From assembly GCF_000025005.1 (NCBI RefSeq), contig NC_013526.1, positions 682,001-746,000 on the forward strand: a stretch of 64,000 bases of DNA, read 5' to 3'. Source of the DNA: Thermobaculum terrenum ATCC BAA-798 (lineage in GTDB: Bacteria; Chloroflexota; Chloroflexia; Thermobaculales; Thermobaculaceae). The translations under genes were made by a program, and so were the position numbers. Under the pieces are notes generated by a model. The model saw only the letters and a program-made list of their open reading frames with translations, ran no database searches and was not told where the DNA came from. Of this stretch, positions 43,743 to 51,534 are shown one piece after another (position 1 is the first letter of the stretch; each line of letters opens with the position of its first letter).

Positions 43743-44714
43743 TCAGCGGCTGATCCTTCGTGCGGGGAGCTTCTCCAGGATGTTGCTTATTATGTGGATC
43801 ACGATCACGGTGGCAAGCACGGCGAACGTTCCAAAGCCCACTATCGGGCCCATGACCTCACCCGTGCTGAATCTGACTCCCGACCGCACCTGCTGCAGCG
43901 TCTGAAGGCCGATCATCGGTGCCAGGAATATCTCCAGCACGAGCAGCGGCAGTGCCATCAGGTAACCCATGGGGCTGCGTTGCCATATCAGGACGCCAGC
44001 GCAGGCCACTGCGGGCACAATGACCGCCATGTCCAGCGCGTTGGTGAACAGGGTAGTCTAGGTATCCCAGTCTTGGGGTGACTCGTGCTGGATGAGCGAG
44101 GATACTGGCTCTATAAGCCATATGGCTAGGGTCACCATGCCGCTTGCCAACAGGAAGAGGGCTGGCACGCGGCGCGGCATGTGGACCGAGCAATGGGTCC
44201 CCAGCACCTGCGGATCGATAGACCTGAAGGCCAGGAGCAGCGTCCAGAGACTTGCCGAGAAAAGCGCGACCTACAACAGGCACAGCTTGTGGTAGGCGAC
44301 GTTGAGCGCGTAGCTTGCGTAGACGTAGAGGAAGTAGATGAGCGCCCCAAGGAGCAGCAACCCACCGCGCAGAGATCCGCGACGATAGAGAGTCAGCGAG
44401 GCCAGGAGCAACGGTATACCCAGCAGCGAGGTGAGGTCGGTACCCATGTTTCCCGCGCCCTGGAAAAGCGTGTCGTAGCGGTAGAGACCTCGCCCGTGAA
44501 TCTCGGCCGTCTGTCCCCGCAGCGTCTCGTAGAGGTAAGATCTCCCCTCGCCTTGCCACAGCAACCCGATTGCCGTCGCAACGGCCGCAAGCAGAGCGAC
44601 CAGCAACGAGAGGCCCACGACCGCGCCGGATACCCTGACCGGCACGTCCCGAGGACTGTACCCACGCGTAATTGTATGTTTTTGACAGACCAGTGCTTCC
44701 GCATCGCCGGTCAT
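43743..44714 (-). pseudogene. Multi-helix membrane protein gene interrupted by two in-frame TAG codons
   Basis: 324 codons from ATG (AAGGAGG upstream) to the final stop, all in one frame except TAG at 44273-44271 and TAG at 44059-44057. The three parts together give eight membrane helices: GAVVGLSLLVALLAAVATAIG, then LGIPLLLASLTLY, LLLLGALIYFLYVYASYAL, a helix right after the first TAG (VALFSASLWTLLLAF), one before the second, and three after it. The intact paralogue at 45611-46480 has the same layout and carries tyrosine at the first TAG position (CLL-TAG-VALF versus FPLYWAI) and near the second (DT-TAG versus NTY). Either two nonsense mutations or stop-codon readthrough explains this. Confidence 0.8.
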
Positions 44715-44840
44715 GATGATCCTCCTTAGCTCTGCATCAAGCCCCGATGAAGCCCGCGCAGGTAAAGAGCTGGGACATGAACTCCAACCATCAACTCGCG
44801 GCCACAGCAGCAGTGGTACGCCAACAAACACCTCGGTACG

Positions 44841-45350
44841 TTAGCCATCAGGGTGACGGCCAACTAGCGCATGGAGCCCGGTAGCGATCCCCCGTGCCCA
44901 CTGCCGGGTGAGCTCCCAGTCACGGAAGTCTCCCTCTGGGACTCTTAGCGCCAACACGACTGCTCTCTCCCCAAAGCCCAGTTTGTGCTTATCCAGCTTG
45001 CCAGCCAACACCTGGTGGGCACGTGCCCTGGTGGTCTCCATAATCTCGGACACATCTACCGCCTCCTCCGGCAATGGCTTGCCTCCTATGGGCCCGCTGG
45101 AGAACAGCCAAACAGGTCGCTCTGCCAGCTCTATGGCGTGTCGAGCGACTAGCTCCCGCGCCTGCTCCAACCACCGACCCATATACACGGCACTCCCAAG
45201 GATCACGCCGTCGTACCCGGCGATCTCCCCGACATTACTGGCCTCATGGAGGTCGGTCTCCACACCTTGTGCCCGCAGCTCATCGGCAATCGCCTGTGCG
45301 ACCTCCCGGGTGCTGCCATGCTTGCTGGCAAAGGCCACCAGTACCTTCAT
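44841..45350 (-). CDS. Flavodoxin-domain protein (HemG-like)
   Basis: 169 residues. FMN-binding loop MKVLVAFASKHGSTREVA, then YDGVILGSAVYMGRW and VWLFSSGPIGGKP, matching the flavodoxin_5 family that includes menaquinone-dependent protoporphyrinogen oxidase HemG. The C-terminal FRDWELTRQWARGIA is shared with the flavodoxin encoded at 50819. Probably a redox enzyme that uses quinone or protects quinones in low oxygen. It lies in a leftward gene series running from 46480 to 42582. Confidence 0.85.
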   Translation of the reverse strand: MKVLVAFASKHGSTREVAQAIADELRAQGVETDLHEASNVGEIAGYDGVILGSAVYMGRWLEQARELVARHAIELAERPVWLFSSGPIGGKPLPEEAVDVSEIMETTRARAHQVLAGKLDKHKLGFGERAVVLALRVPEGDFRDWELTRQWARGIATGLHALVGRHPDG

Positions 45351-45380
45351 GTCAACTCCTCCTCGTATCCCTCGTTGTGC

Positions 45381-45584
45381 CTACTCGCTGATGGGTCTCT
45401 TAGGGATGATCCAGACCAGGATGAGGTACACCAGGGGAGCCAATGGTCCTGTGGTGAACAGCAGCCCAAAGAACAGCGCCAGCCGAACTAGCGTAGGGTC
45501 CACTCCGAAGTACTCGGCTATCCCACCAGCCACACCTGATAGCATTCGATCCTCCCTAGAGCGGTACAGTCTGCGTGTCTCCAT
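45381..45584 (-). CDS. PspC-domain protein
   Basis: 67 residues, a single PspC domain. RRLYRSREDRMLSGVAGGIAEYFG, then DPTLVRLALFFGLLFTTGP and one long helix LVYLILVWIIPKRP, the family signature end to end. GGAGGGAGATC precedes the ATG. PspC-type proteins sense or respond to envelope stress. It lies 27 bp after the upstream membrane-protein gene. Confidence 0.9.
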   Translation of the reverse strand: METRRLYRSREDRMLSGVAGGIAEYFGVDPTLVRLALFFGLLFTTGPLAPLVYLILVWIIPKRPISE

Positions 45585-45610
45585 GATCTCCCTCCAAGCA
45601 TCTATTATCG

Positions 45611-46480
45611 TCACGCCGCTTGCCGGATCACCGCAGCATCCGCAACGTCCCTCGTATGAGTCGCATATAGCAGAAGCCAGCAAGCGGCCAGCACGGCCAG
45701 AGCCACGGTGCCTATGGCCGTGATCACGAGGAAAGGTACACTGGCAAAGGGATCTCTCCTGATCGCCATCGCTGCTGCCATCCCGGCCACTGCGCCAGCT
45801 TCGCACATCAGGAACCCCAGCAGGCCGTACACCGCTCTGGTAGCAGATCGCCTGCGCATGAGAAGGCCCATGCCAGCGGCCAATGCCGCCGGGATGACGA
45901 AGGCCGTATCCAGCAGCCTAATGACCCAGTAGGTGTTGGGGTCGCCCAGGTACTCCTGGCTAATGTTCGAGCCCGAGAGCACATCCCAAATGGACTTGCT
46001 CCAGGTCAACCCCAGCAGGACTCCCAGGAGTATGAGCACGCCCGAGGTCGTCCACCTTAGTCGGGTCCCCGGCTCGGGTATCTCCCGCCGCGACAGCCTC
46101 GCCCAAGCTGCCAGGGCGCTGGAGGCAGCCAGCACGGTGATCGCCCAGTACAGGGGGAAGAACCGCTCGTTGTTGCCCGGATACCTTGCGTAGTCGACAC
46201 CCAGGACCAGCGAGAAGGCCAGGTACAGGGCATACAAGCTTGGAGCAAGCGCGAGGGGAGGAGCCAGATCGTGCCCTCTGATCGCCAGTAGCCCGGCAGT
46301 TATGGCCATAGGAGCCACGATCAGGAGCGACACTATCTCGCCGCCCACCAATTGTGTCTCTGCACTGGCTGATACCCGGAACCTGATCACCTCCAGGACG
46401 AGCGGTCCCAGCAGCGAGCTGGCCGCCACACACGTGCCCAGCAGGATCAGCCCGAGCCCCCACATACGTTCACTCCTCAC
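45611..46480 (-). CDS. Eight-helix membrane protein, intact paralogue of the interrupted gene
   Basis: 289 residues from the GTG behind AAAGGAGG (an ATG at 46465 behind GAGGAG is the alternative). Eight membrane helices. Shared with the interrupted gene: a GGEIVSLLIVAPM segment (versus GTDLTSLLGIPLL), YALYLAFSLVLGVDY, ERFFPLYWAITVLAA and RLLDTAFVIPAALAAG (versus NALDMAVIVPAVACAG). I know no function for the family. It is first in a leftward series of membrane, PspC, flavodoxin and iron-transport genes. Confidence 0.7.
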   Translation of the reverse strand: MRSERMWGLGLILLGTCVAASSLLGPLVLEVIRFRVSASAETQLVGGEIVSLLIVAPMAITAGLLAIRGHDLAPPLALAPSLYALYLAFSLVLGVDYARYPGNNERFFPLYWAITVLAASSALAAWARLSRREIPEPGTRLRWTTSGVLILLGVLLGLTWSKSIWDVLSGSNISQEYLGDPNTYWVIRLLDTAFVIPAALAAGMGLLMRRRSATRAVYGLLGFLMCEAGAVAGMAAAMAIRRDPFASVPFLVITAIGTVALAVLAACWLLLYATHTRDVADAAVIRQAA

Positions 46481-46875
46481 CCATCTTGCCTCCTTTCGCT
46501 CTCCCCCAATAGTACACCCCTCGCCTCTTATGCGGACCGCGACGTGGGGTGGTTGGTGGAACATAAGCGGGTAGTCTGGCTGCTACCCCAAAAGGTGGCA
46601 TTAGCTGGACTCGCGCTCTGGTCGCCGTACTTGCTGGTCCCGGGGTGGACGATTCATGGCTGGAGGCAGGAGGTAGCGCCACAACGCGTCACTCCGACGA
46701 TGACGTACTCGCAAAGAGTGCCGCGGACCTCGCCCCAAAGACGTACACCATGACCCATCGGCAAGCCAACCAGGTCAGGAGGCAGGGCGATCCGGGTGAC
46801 TGCGAGGTCGGGATCTCATCATGGGGCTGCGCAGCCCGGGCACGGCCCCCTAGCCGGGGCTGCGCCCAAAGGAGC
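46481..46875. other. Long intergenic stretch between divergent operons
   Basis: About 520 bp separate the divergent start codons at 46480 and 47000. Apart from the regulatory sites listed separately, this part contains short hairpin-forming GC runs (GGGCTGC-GCAGCCC at 46824-46837 and GGCCCCCTAGCCGGGGC just after). I see no gene: open frames here have no ribosome site and no plausible protein character. Confidence 0.6.
46509..46598 (-). promoter_or_regulatory. Degenerate island operator region upstream of the 46480 operon
   Basis: On the + strand GGGTAGTCTGGC (46569-46580) and TACCC-CAAA-AGGTG (46584-46597) resemble the island element, 24 bp apart by their centres. Possible reverse-strand -10 boxes are CATAAG (46532-46527) and TACTAT (46514-46509). 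With CATAAG the proximal copy would be about 46 bp upstream, so the fit to the common geometry is weaker than elsewhere. Confidence 0.4.
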
Positions 46876-46942
46876 CACCCCAAGGTGTGGGACGAAACCA
46901 CCTATTGGGGTGTTGTTCCTCTTGGATTACCCTGCGTACACT
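46876..46942 (+). promoter_or_regulatory. Island operator pair and -10 box of the DoxX gene at 47000
   Basis: CACCC-CAAG-GTGTG (46876-46889) and CACCT-ATTG-GGGTG (46899-46912), 23 bp apart. TACACT at 46937-46942 serves as -10, giving a start near 46949 and sites at -66.5 and -43.5. CGAAACCACC overlaps the proximal copy in the expected orientation. Confidence 0.65.
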
Positions 46943-46951
46943 TAGGCTAGC

Positions 46952-46973
46952 AGATGTGAGATATCCCACATCT
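46952..46973 (+). promoter_or_regulatory. CRP/FNR-like 22-bp palindrome just downstream of the DoxX promoter
   Basis: A 22-bp inverted repeat with one mismatched pair, containing TGTGA-GATATC-CCACA, one base from the CRP consensus half-site spacing TGTGA-N6-TCACA. It lies a few bases after the predicted start, where a bound protein would repress. No CRP/FNR-family gene is in the window. Confidence 0.5.
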
Positions 46974-46999
46974 AGACTGCAGATAAAGGAGGTAAAGCT

Positions 47000-47761
47000 A
47001 TGCGTGACAGCAAGCAGAACTTGATGTGGGGGGCGTTGGTAGCCGCCATTATAGGAGGTCTGCTGCTCTACTACAGTGGCCTGAGGGGAGCCGATCAAGG
47101 GCTGGCGTTCGCGGCGCTGGTGGTCGGTCTGATCCTCTTCATAGCCACTACCTGGGTGCTAGCGAGCGCCTACAAGCCGGGGGACTACACGCCCAGCCCT
47201 GACGATCTTCCCCATCGCGAATGGAGGTGGTACCAGTTCCTCCGCCACGGGTACAACGCGGCGGTGCTCCTCCTGCCCATCCGCATCTACCTGGGTTACC
47301 TCTGGCTCTCGTCCGGGTGGGATAAGGTGAACAGCCCTGCCTGGACCGGCAGTCAGGCCGGGGCAGCTCTACGGGGGTTCGTGCAGGGGGCGCTGGCCAA
47401 GACGAGTGGCGAGCACCCCGACGTGCAGGGGTGGTACGCCTGGTTCCTGCGAGAGCTGGTGCTGCCCAACGCCACGCTGTTCAGCTACCTGGTGGCGTGG
47501 GGGGAGGTGCTGGTGGGCATCGCGCTGATCCTGGGGGTGCTCACGGGGGTTGCGGCCCTCGTCGGCGGGTTCATGAACGCCAACTTCCTGCTGGCGGGCG
47601 CGGTCTCCACCAACCCCATCATGCTCGCGCTAGAGCTAGTGCTGATCATAGGCTGGCGACCGGCCGGCTGGTGGGGGCTGGATCGATGGATCATCCCGCG
47701 CATCCGGCCGCTGTGGGGCGAGGGCCAGCCCACGAGCGTGCGAGCCCGAGAGGTAACCTAA
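47000..47761 (+). CDS. DoxX-family membrane protein
   Basis: 253 residues. AAAGGAGG precedes the ATG. Two N-terminal helices (residues 10-55) precede the DoxX domain: LGYLWLSSGWDKV, then HPDVQGWYAWFLRELVLPNATLFSYLVAWGEV and NANFLLAGAVSTNP. It is clearly homologous to the DoxX protein at 56264, with an N-terminal extension the other lacks. DoxX proteins are subunits of thiosulfate:quinone oxidoreductases or of oxidative-stress membrane complexes. It stands alone between an island promoter and strong hairpins. Confidence 0.85.
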   Translation: MRDSKQNLMWGALVAAIIGGLLLYYSGLRGADQGLAFAALVVGLILFIATTWVLASAYKPGDYTPSPDDLPHREWRWYQFLRHGYNAAVLLLPIRIYLGYLWLSSGWDKVNSPAWTGSQAGAALRGFVQGALAKTSGEHPDVQGWYAWFLRELVLPNATLFSYLVAWGEVLVGIALILGVLTGVAALVGGFMNANFLLAGAVSTNPIMLALELVLIIGWRPAGWWGLDRWIIPRIRPLWGEGQPTSVRAREVT

Positions 47762-47778
47762 CCGTACGGTCGTCTTCC

Positions 47779-47820
47779 CGGTTCATGGGGGCGGTGGGGA
47801 CCCACCGCCCCCATGAACCG
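47779..47820. terminator. 20-bp-arm perfect hairpin between convergent genes
   Basis: Two perfectly complementary 20-base arms (starting CGGTTCATGG and ending CCATGAACCG) flank a two-base GA centre. It lies between the DoxX gene and the oppositely oriented VIT gene. No T-run follows in either direction, but the stem is strong enough to act as a bidirectional transcript end. Confidence 0.7.
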
Positions 47821-47877
47821 TATGTGCGGCCAGGGGTGCACCGCAGCCCGCTGCGCTCCCGAGGCCTAAGAATCAGG

Positions 47878-47903
47878 GGTGTGGCTCCGCGCGGAGCCAC
47901 ACC
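47878..47903. terminator. 26-bp perfect palindrome abutting the VIT stop codon
   Basis: GGTGTGGCTCCGC followed directly by its complement GCGGAGCCACACC, ending at the base next to the VIT gene's stop codon. It forms a loop-poor hairpin in RNA of either strand and probably ends the leftward stress operon. Confidence 0.65.
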
Positions 47904-48449
47904 TTACGCGCCGCTCAGGACCGCCACAAGGGCGCCCGTGGCGTAAGCCACCGCAGACGCGGCGGCGCCTATGAGGAACATCTCCAGCCCACTCCGCCAC
48001 CACGACCGCTTCGTCACCCAGCTACGTGTGGCCCCAAACGCGAACATGGTGGTCAGCGCGAGCGCTGCGGTGAGCGCGAAGTGGTGCGGGGGCGCTACCG
48101 GCGCCAGGAAGGCGATGAGCGGGAGGGCTCCCACCACGACGAAGGCTCCAAACGTTGCCAGAGCGTGCCGCAACGGCGAGCTGTCGTCCGGTTCCCGGCC
48201 GCTCGCCTCCAGAGTGGCCGACTCCGAGCGGATGGCGAGGTAGCTGCTCGCGCCCATCGAGAAGCCGTCGGCGAGCAGGTTGGCCAGCCCCAGTATCAGG
48301 ACCACGTAGGGCGGGAGATCGGCGCCAGCGGAGCCGGCTACGACGGCGAAGGTGGTGACGATACCATCGTTGGCTCCGTACACCAGATCTCTGATGTAGC
48401 GGGAGGCCGCGTCACGCACCGTCTCGCGCAGCTCGCCGGGGCTAGCCAT
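47904..48449 (-). CDS. VIT1/CCC1-family transporter (short form)
   Basis: 181 residues, transporter part only. [24 protein letters not shown] is the family signature; [23 protein letters not shown] gives the second conserved helix. It lacks the ferritin-like domain seen in the homologue at 42582. The start ATG has GGGAGGAGG upstream; an earlier in-frame start adds nine unlikely residues. Probably moves Fe2+ or Mn2+. It is the last gene of the five-gene leftward operon that begins with a flavodoxin. Confidence 0.88.
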   Translation of the reverse strand: MASPGELRETVRDAASRYIRDLVYGANDGIVTTFAVVAGSAGADLPPYVVLILGLANLLADGFSMGASSYLAIRSESATLEASGREPDDSSPLRHALATFGAFVVVGALPLIAFLAPVAPPHHFALTAALALTTMFAFGATRSWVTKRSWWRSGLEMFLIGAAASAVAYATGALVAVLSGA

Positions 48450-48518
48450 GCGGAGCCTCCTCCCGAGAGAGACCACCGTCCGGCAGGCCGTAAACGACCA
48501 CCCCTCTCGGACAACACC

Positions 48519-49406
48519 TCACGGCTGAGGCGCCTCCTTGGAAGGGCATATCAGGACCGGACCGGGAGCAGCGTGCAGCACCTTGATCGAGGTGCTGCCG
48601 AGATCGGGAGGCTGGGCAGCATCCAGTCCCCTGCGGCCCACGGCGATGAGCGCCCGCCCCGATAACTCCTCGGAGGCTCGCACCAGCACCTCCGCCGCGT
48701 CACCCGCCTCCAGCCGGATCTCCGGCCTACGGCCAGCCACCCCCTGTAGGTCAAAAGCCCGATCGTTGAGGTGCTGCAGCGCGAGCCTCAGCAGCTCCTC
48801 CCGTGCCGGAGGCATACCTGCCTCGTCCCCAGGTGGCGGGGGGTAGGCCCACAGCAACGTCGCGCTGACTGAGTAGAGCTTGGCAAGCTCGCAGGCGATC
48901 TCGGCAGCCCTCTCGGCCTCGGGGGAGAAATCCTCCCCTACCACAACCCACCGAGGGGGCCAGGCCGCCTCTCCACCGCGCATGACCAGCACGGGGCACG
49001 GAGCGCGCTGCACAACTCCTTCGGATACGCTGCCCAGCACCAGCCGCTGGAGGCGGCCGAGCCCGCGGCTACCCATCGCCACAAGCCCGGCCGACAGCTC
49101 GAGCGCGAGCTTGACGATCTCCTGGGACGGCCTGCCCTCCACGAAGTGGATGTCCGCTACGGGGGCCCCGCACCGCTCCACCTCCCGTGCCTCTCCCAGC
49201 AGCAGCTCCCAAGAGCTCTCCTCCGCCCCCTCGAACCCGGCGTCCACCCCAAAGGGGTGCGTTGCCAGGCGCTTGGGCCTCTCGACATGGATCAGGTGCA
49301 GCTTGGACCCTGTCCTGCCGGCCAGATCCGCGGCCGCCACCATGGCGAGCCTGGAGTCGGGAGAGCCGTCCGTGGCCAGCAGGATAGTTGTTGGGAAGAA
49401 ACTCAT
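48519..49406 (-). CDS. Universal stress protein, two USP domains
   Basis: 295 residues. Domain 1: TTILLATDGSPDSRLAMVAA to MGSRGLGRLQRLVLGSVSEG, with an intact ATP-binding loop. Domain 2 (PPRWVVVGEDFSPEAERAAE to VGRRGLDAAQPPDLGSTS) keeps the fold but has a more degenerate loop. It differs in sequence style from the other USPs in the island (THG is replaced by GSRG and GRRG). It lies 29 bp after the upstream USP gene in the operon. Confidence 0.88.
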   Translation of the reverse strand: MSFFPTTILLATDGSPDSRLAMVAAADLAGRTGSKLHLIHVERPKRLATHPFGVDAGFEGAEESSWELLLGEAREVERCGAPVADIHFVEGRPSQEIVKLALELSAGLVAMGSRGLGRLQRLVLGSVSEGVVQRAPCPVLVMRGGEAAWPPRWVVVGEDFSPEAERAAEIACELAKLYSVSATLLWAYPPPPGDEAGMPPAREELLRLALQHLNDRAFDLQGVAGRRPEIRLEAGDAAEVLVRASEELSGRALIAVGRRGLDAAQPPDLGSTSIKVLHAAPGPVLICPSKEAPQP

Positions 49407-49435
49407 CCTGGATACCTCCTTGGAGGAGACGTACG

Positions 49436-50473
49436 CTATCCTTCGGAGGATAGCAGTGTCCGCTCCAGATCCCGTAGGATATTACGAGCATCCTCTTCGC
49501 CGTCCGGGATAGCTTGGGACAGCGCTCTGAGCGCCGCCCAGACGAGCGCGCGCCCGGAGCCATCCAGCTCCAATCGGCAGTCGGAGCTCGGTAGATACAG
49601 ATAGTTGGTCCACCCGAACCTGCGGGGCCGTACCAGGAGCAGCGGCATAGTACCATCCCCGATGAGCCGAGACGGCACGCTCCCAGTCGGCAGCCAGTCT
49701 CGCCCGATGCGGCTGTGCGTGGCCATCACCACCAGCGCCGCATCTCTGTGATGATAGACCTCACTTATGACCTCGGCCGGCGGTCCCGGACGCACCTCTA
49801 TCCGGGCTCTGTAGCCCTCCAGAGCTAGATGGAGCCGAAGCTGCGCCAGGTAGCTTAGTGCCTCGATCCTGCTAAGCACCATCTGTCGTCTCGATACATC
49901 CTCCTGTCGAGGGTAGGCCGTTGACAGCCATAGCTCAGCCCCCAACCGATCTGCTAGGGCCTTGGCCACGACCAATGCCTCTTCGGCAGCCAACGACCCA
50001 TCCAAAGGCACGAGGATCCTGGGGTGTTTTTGGGCCAACAACGCCACGGATTTCGAGGGGTCGGTGGGCACCAGCAGCACGGGCACCTGGGCACGCGACA
50101 ACACCTCGCTAGCGACCCGGCCGTACGCGGCCGAACCCGCGCAGCCCATCCCGTGGGCGGTCATAACAATCATATCCGCCTGGCGCAGCCTCGCCTCCTC
50201 CAGGATCCATGCCGCCGCCCTCCCGCACCGCACCACGCCCCGGGCTGGGACTCCACGTTGGGACACCTCCTCCGCCAGTGCCCCCACGTACTCCGCGGCG
50301 GCGTGATGAGCCTCCTCGTCCCTCTCGGTCAGGTACGCCTCGCGTCGATCGTCAAGCTCGGCAATCCTCACCAGCAGCAACTTCGCCTCTAGCCTAGAAG
50401 CCAGCACCTCGGCATAGGCCAAGGCCTGCTCGGCCAGGCTGGAACCATCCAAGGGCACCAGCAGGGTCCGCAT
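49436..50473 (-). CDS. Universal stress protein, two USP domains plus C-terminal extension
   Basis: 345 residues. Domain 1: MRTLLVPLDGSSLAEQALAYA to TAHGMGCAGSAAYGRVASEVL. Domain 2: HPRILVPLDGSLAAEEALVVA to THSRIGRDWLPTGSVPSRLI. Both ATP loops carry substitutions (HGMGCAG, HSRIGRD), so nucleotide binding may be weakened. The tail LELDGSGRALVWAALRAL resembles the tail of the USP at 38007. The ATG at 50473 is preferred over a GTG three codons upstream because of spacing from the GGAAGG site. Confidence 0.88.
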   Translation of the reverse strand: MRTLLVPLDGSSLAEQALAYAEVLASRLEAKLLLVRIAELDDRREAYLTERDEEAHHAAAEYVGALAEEVSQRGVPARGVVRCGRAAAWILEEARLRQADMIVMTAHGMGCAGSAAYGRVASEVLSRAQVPVLLVPTDPSKSVALLAQKHPRILVPLDGSLAAEEALVVAKALADRLGAELWLSTAYPRQEDVSRRQMVLSRIEALSYLAQLRLHLALEGYRARIEVRPGPPAEVISEVYHHRDAALVVMATHSRIGRDWLPTGSVPSRLIGDGTMPLLLVRPRRFGWTNYLYLPSSDCRLELDGSGRALVWAALRALSQAIPDGEEDARNILRDLERTLLSSEG

Positions 50474-50496
50474 CCCAACCACCTTCCTCTCTAACG

Positions 50497-50826
50497 CTAG
50501 CGATCCGCATCCTCGGTCAGCACACGCCTACACTCTTCGTATTCCTCGCGGTCGATCTCCCCGCGGGCGTAGCGCTCGCGCAACATGCGCAGCGCGGCGT
50601 CATCCTGGCGTCGGGACAGGGATCGGACTAGACCCACACCCCCCAGGACCAGGGCTCCCCAGAAGAGGAGCATCAGCACCGCGCCCACGGCCCATCCCCA
50701 ACCCCAGTTGTGCATCCAGCCTCCCCACCCCATCATCGTGCCCATGCCCATCAGGGGCATGAGCAACAGCAGGGCGACGGAGCCGACGAGCACGTAGACC
50801 CACACGTTGGCGTCATCCCTATTCAT
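50497..50826 (-). CDS. SHOCT-domain membrane protein
   Basis: 109 residues. Two membrane helices (VWVYVLVGSVALLLLMPLMG and AVGAVLMLLFWGALVLGGVG) flank a Trp/Gly/Met-rich loop (MGWGGWMHNWGWGW). The C-terminal SHOCT motif is ALRMLRERYARGEIDREEYE. AAGGAGGTGAAAG precedes the ATG, which lies eight bases inside the flavodoxin gene end. SHOCT modules occur on many small membrane proteins and probably mediate protein contact; no activity is known. Confidence 0.85.
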   Translation of the reverse strand: MNRDDANVWVYVLVGSVALLLLMPLMGMGTMMGWGGWMHNWGWGWAVGAVLMLLFWGALVLGGVGLVRSLSRRQDDAALRMLRERYARGEIDREEYEECRRVLTEDADR

Positions 50827-51358
50827 CTTTCACCTCCTTGTCGGCAGCGCTATGGCCGCTGAGCCTCGCGAGCTGCCGATATACTTGCTGCACCCAGGAG
50901 CGCATGGCCTCCCAATCGCGGAAGTCGTGCTCCTCCGAGCGCGGCAGCCCAACCTGCTGCCGCGACATGAAAGGTACCATCCTGCCAGCCACCTCCCCGC
51001 CGAAGAGTCCCACGGCCACCGGCCGCACCATCTGGCGCACATCCTCCAGCATCCGCATGGCCTCCTGACGGTGTTGCGCCGTATCCGTGCTCATGACCAT
51101 GCTCAGGAGGAACAGAGCAACGGGCTTCCTAGATAGCTCGTCCTGATACACCCTCACGAACTCCGTGGCCTCGGGCAACCAGTGCATGTGGCGGACGCCG
51201 CTGCCGACCAGCACGGCGTCGTAGGGAGCTACCCTCCGCACCTCGCCCACCGGCATCACGTCCACCTCCGCTCCCAGGCGTCGCAGTTCCTCCCCCATGA
51301 ACTCGGCGACCTCCGCCGTCGAGCCCAATCGGCTGGCGTACGCTACGAGCACCTTCAT
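50819..51358 (-). CDS. Flavodoxin-domain protein (HemG-like)
   Basis: 179 residues. MKVLVAYASRLGSTAEVAEFM is the FMN loop; YDAVLVGSGVRHMHWLPEA and VALFLLSMVMSTDT follow. DFRDWEAMRSWVQQVYRQL matches the tail of the flavodoxin at 44841. GGAGGT precedes the ATG. It leads the operon flavodoxin, SHOCT, USP, USP, VIT, with an island operator upstream. Confidence 0.85.
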   Translation of the reverse strand: MKVLVAYASRLGSTAEVAEFMGEELRRLGAEVDVMPVGEVRRVAPYDAVLVGSGVRHMHWLPEATEFVRVYQDELSRKPVALFLLSMVMSTDTAQHRQEAMRMLEDVRQMVRPVAVGLFGGEVAGRMVPFMSRQQVGLPRSEEHDFRDWEAMRSWVQQVYRQLARLSGHSAADKEVKDE

Positions 51359-51386
51359 CACCGCACCTCCTATCTCGCCTAAGCCC

Positions 51387-51429
51387 AGGATAGCGCGTGG
51401 GCTGCCTGGGCACCACACACCTAAGGGTG
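51387..51429 (-). promoter_or_regulatory. Island operator and -10 box of the flavodoxin operon
   Basis: CACAC-CTAA-GGGTG at 51416-51429, read on the reverse strand as CAAGACCACCCTTAGG, with TATCCT (51392-51387) as -10. Predicted start near 51380; site centre about 42.5 bp upstream. Confidence 0.6.
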
Positions 51430-51448
51430 GTCTTGGCGGAGCCAGCCT

Positions 51449-51500
51449 TACCCCTTAGGGTAGTCCTGGCTCACGCCCGCTGCGCAACCGATGGTATAAT
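51449..51500 (+). promoter_or_regulatory. Island operator and extended -10 promoter of the PAS-GAF kinase gene
   Basis: TACCC-CTTA-GGGTA (51449-51462) and TGGTATAAT (51492-51500), an extended -10. Predicted start near 51507; site centre about 51.5 bp upstream. Its centre is 33 bp from the neighbouring copy, so one copy may serve each divergent gene. Confidence 0.6.
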
Positions 51501-51534
51501 GACCGCACCAGCAAGCTTTGGGGGAGGAGGGGAG

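Noticed and set aside
43858-44559. 233-codon frame overlapping the interrupted membrane gene
   Set aside because: It is a shifted frame of the membrane gene; its product has no hydrophobic helices and no similarity to the paralogue, whereas the correct frame does.
46645-46950. Open frame of about 100 codons in the divergent intergenic region
   Set aside because: No ribosome site, improbable composition, and it runs through the operator pair and promoter region.
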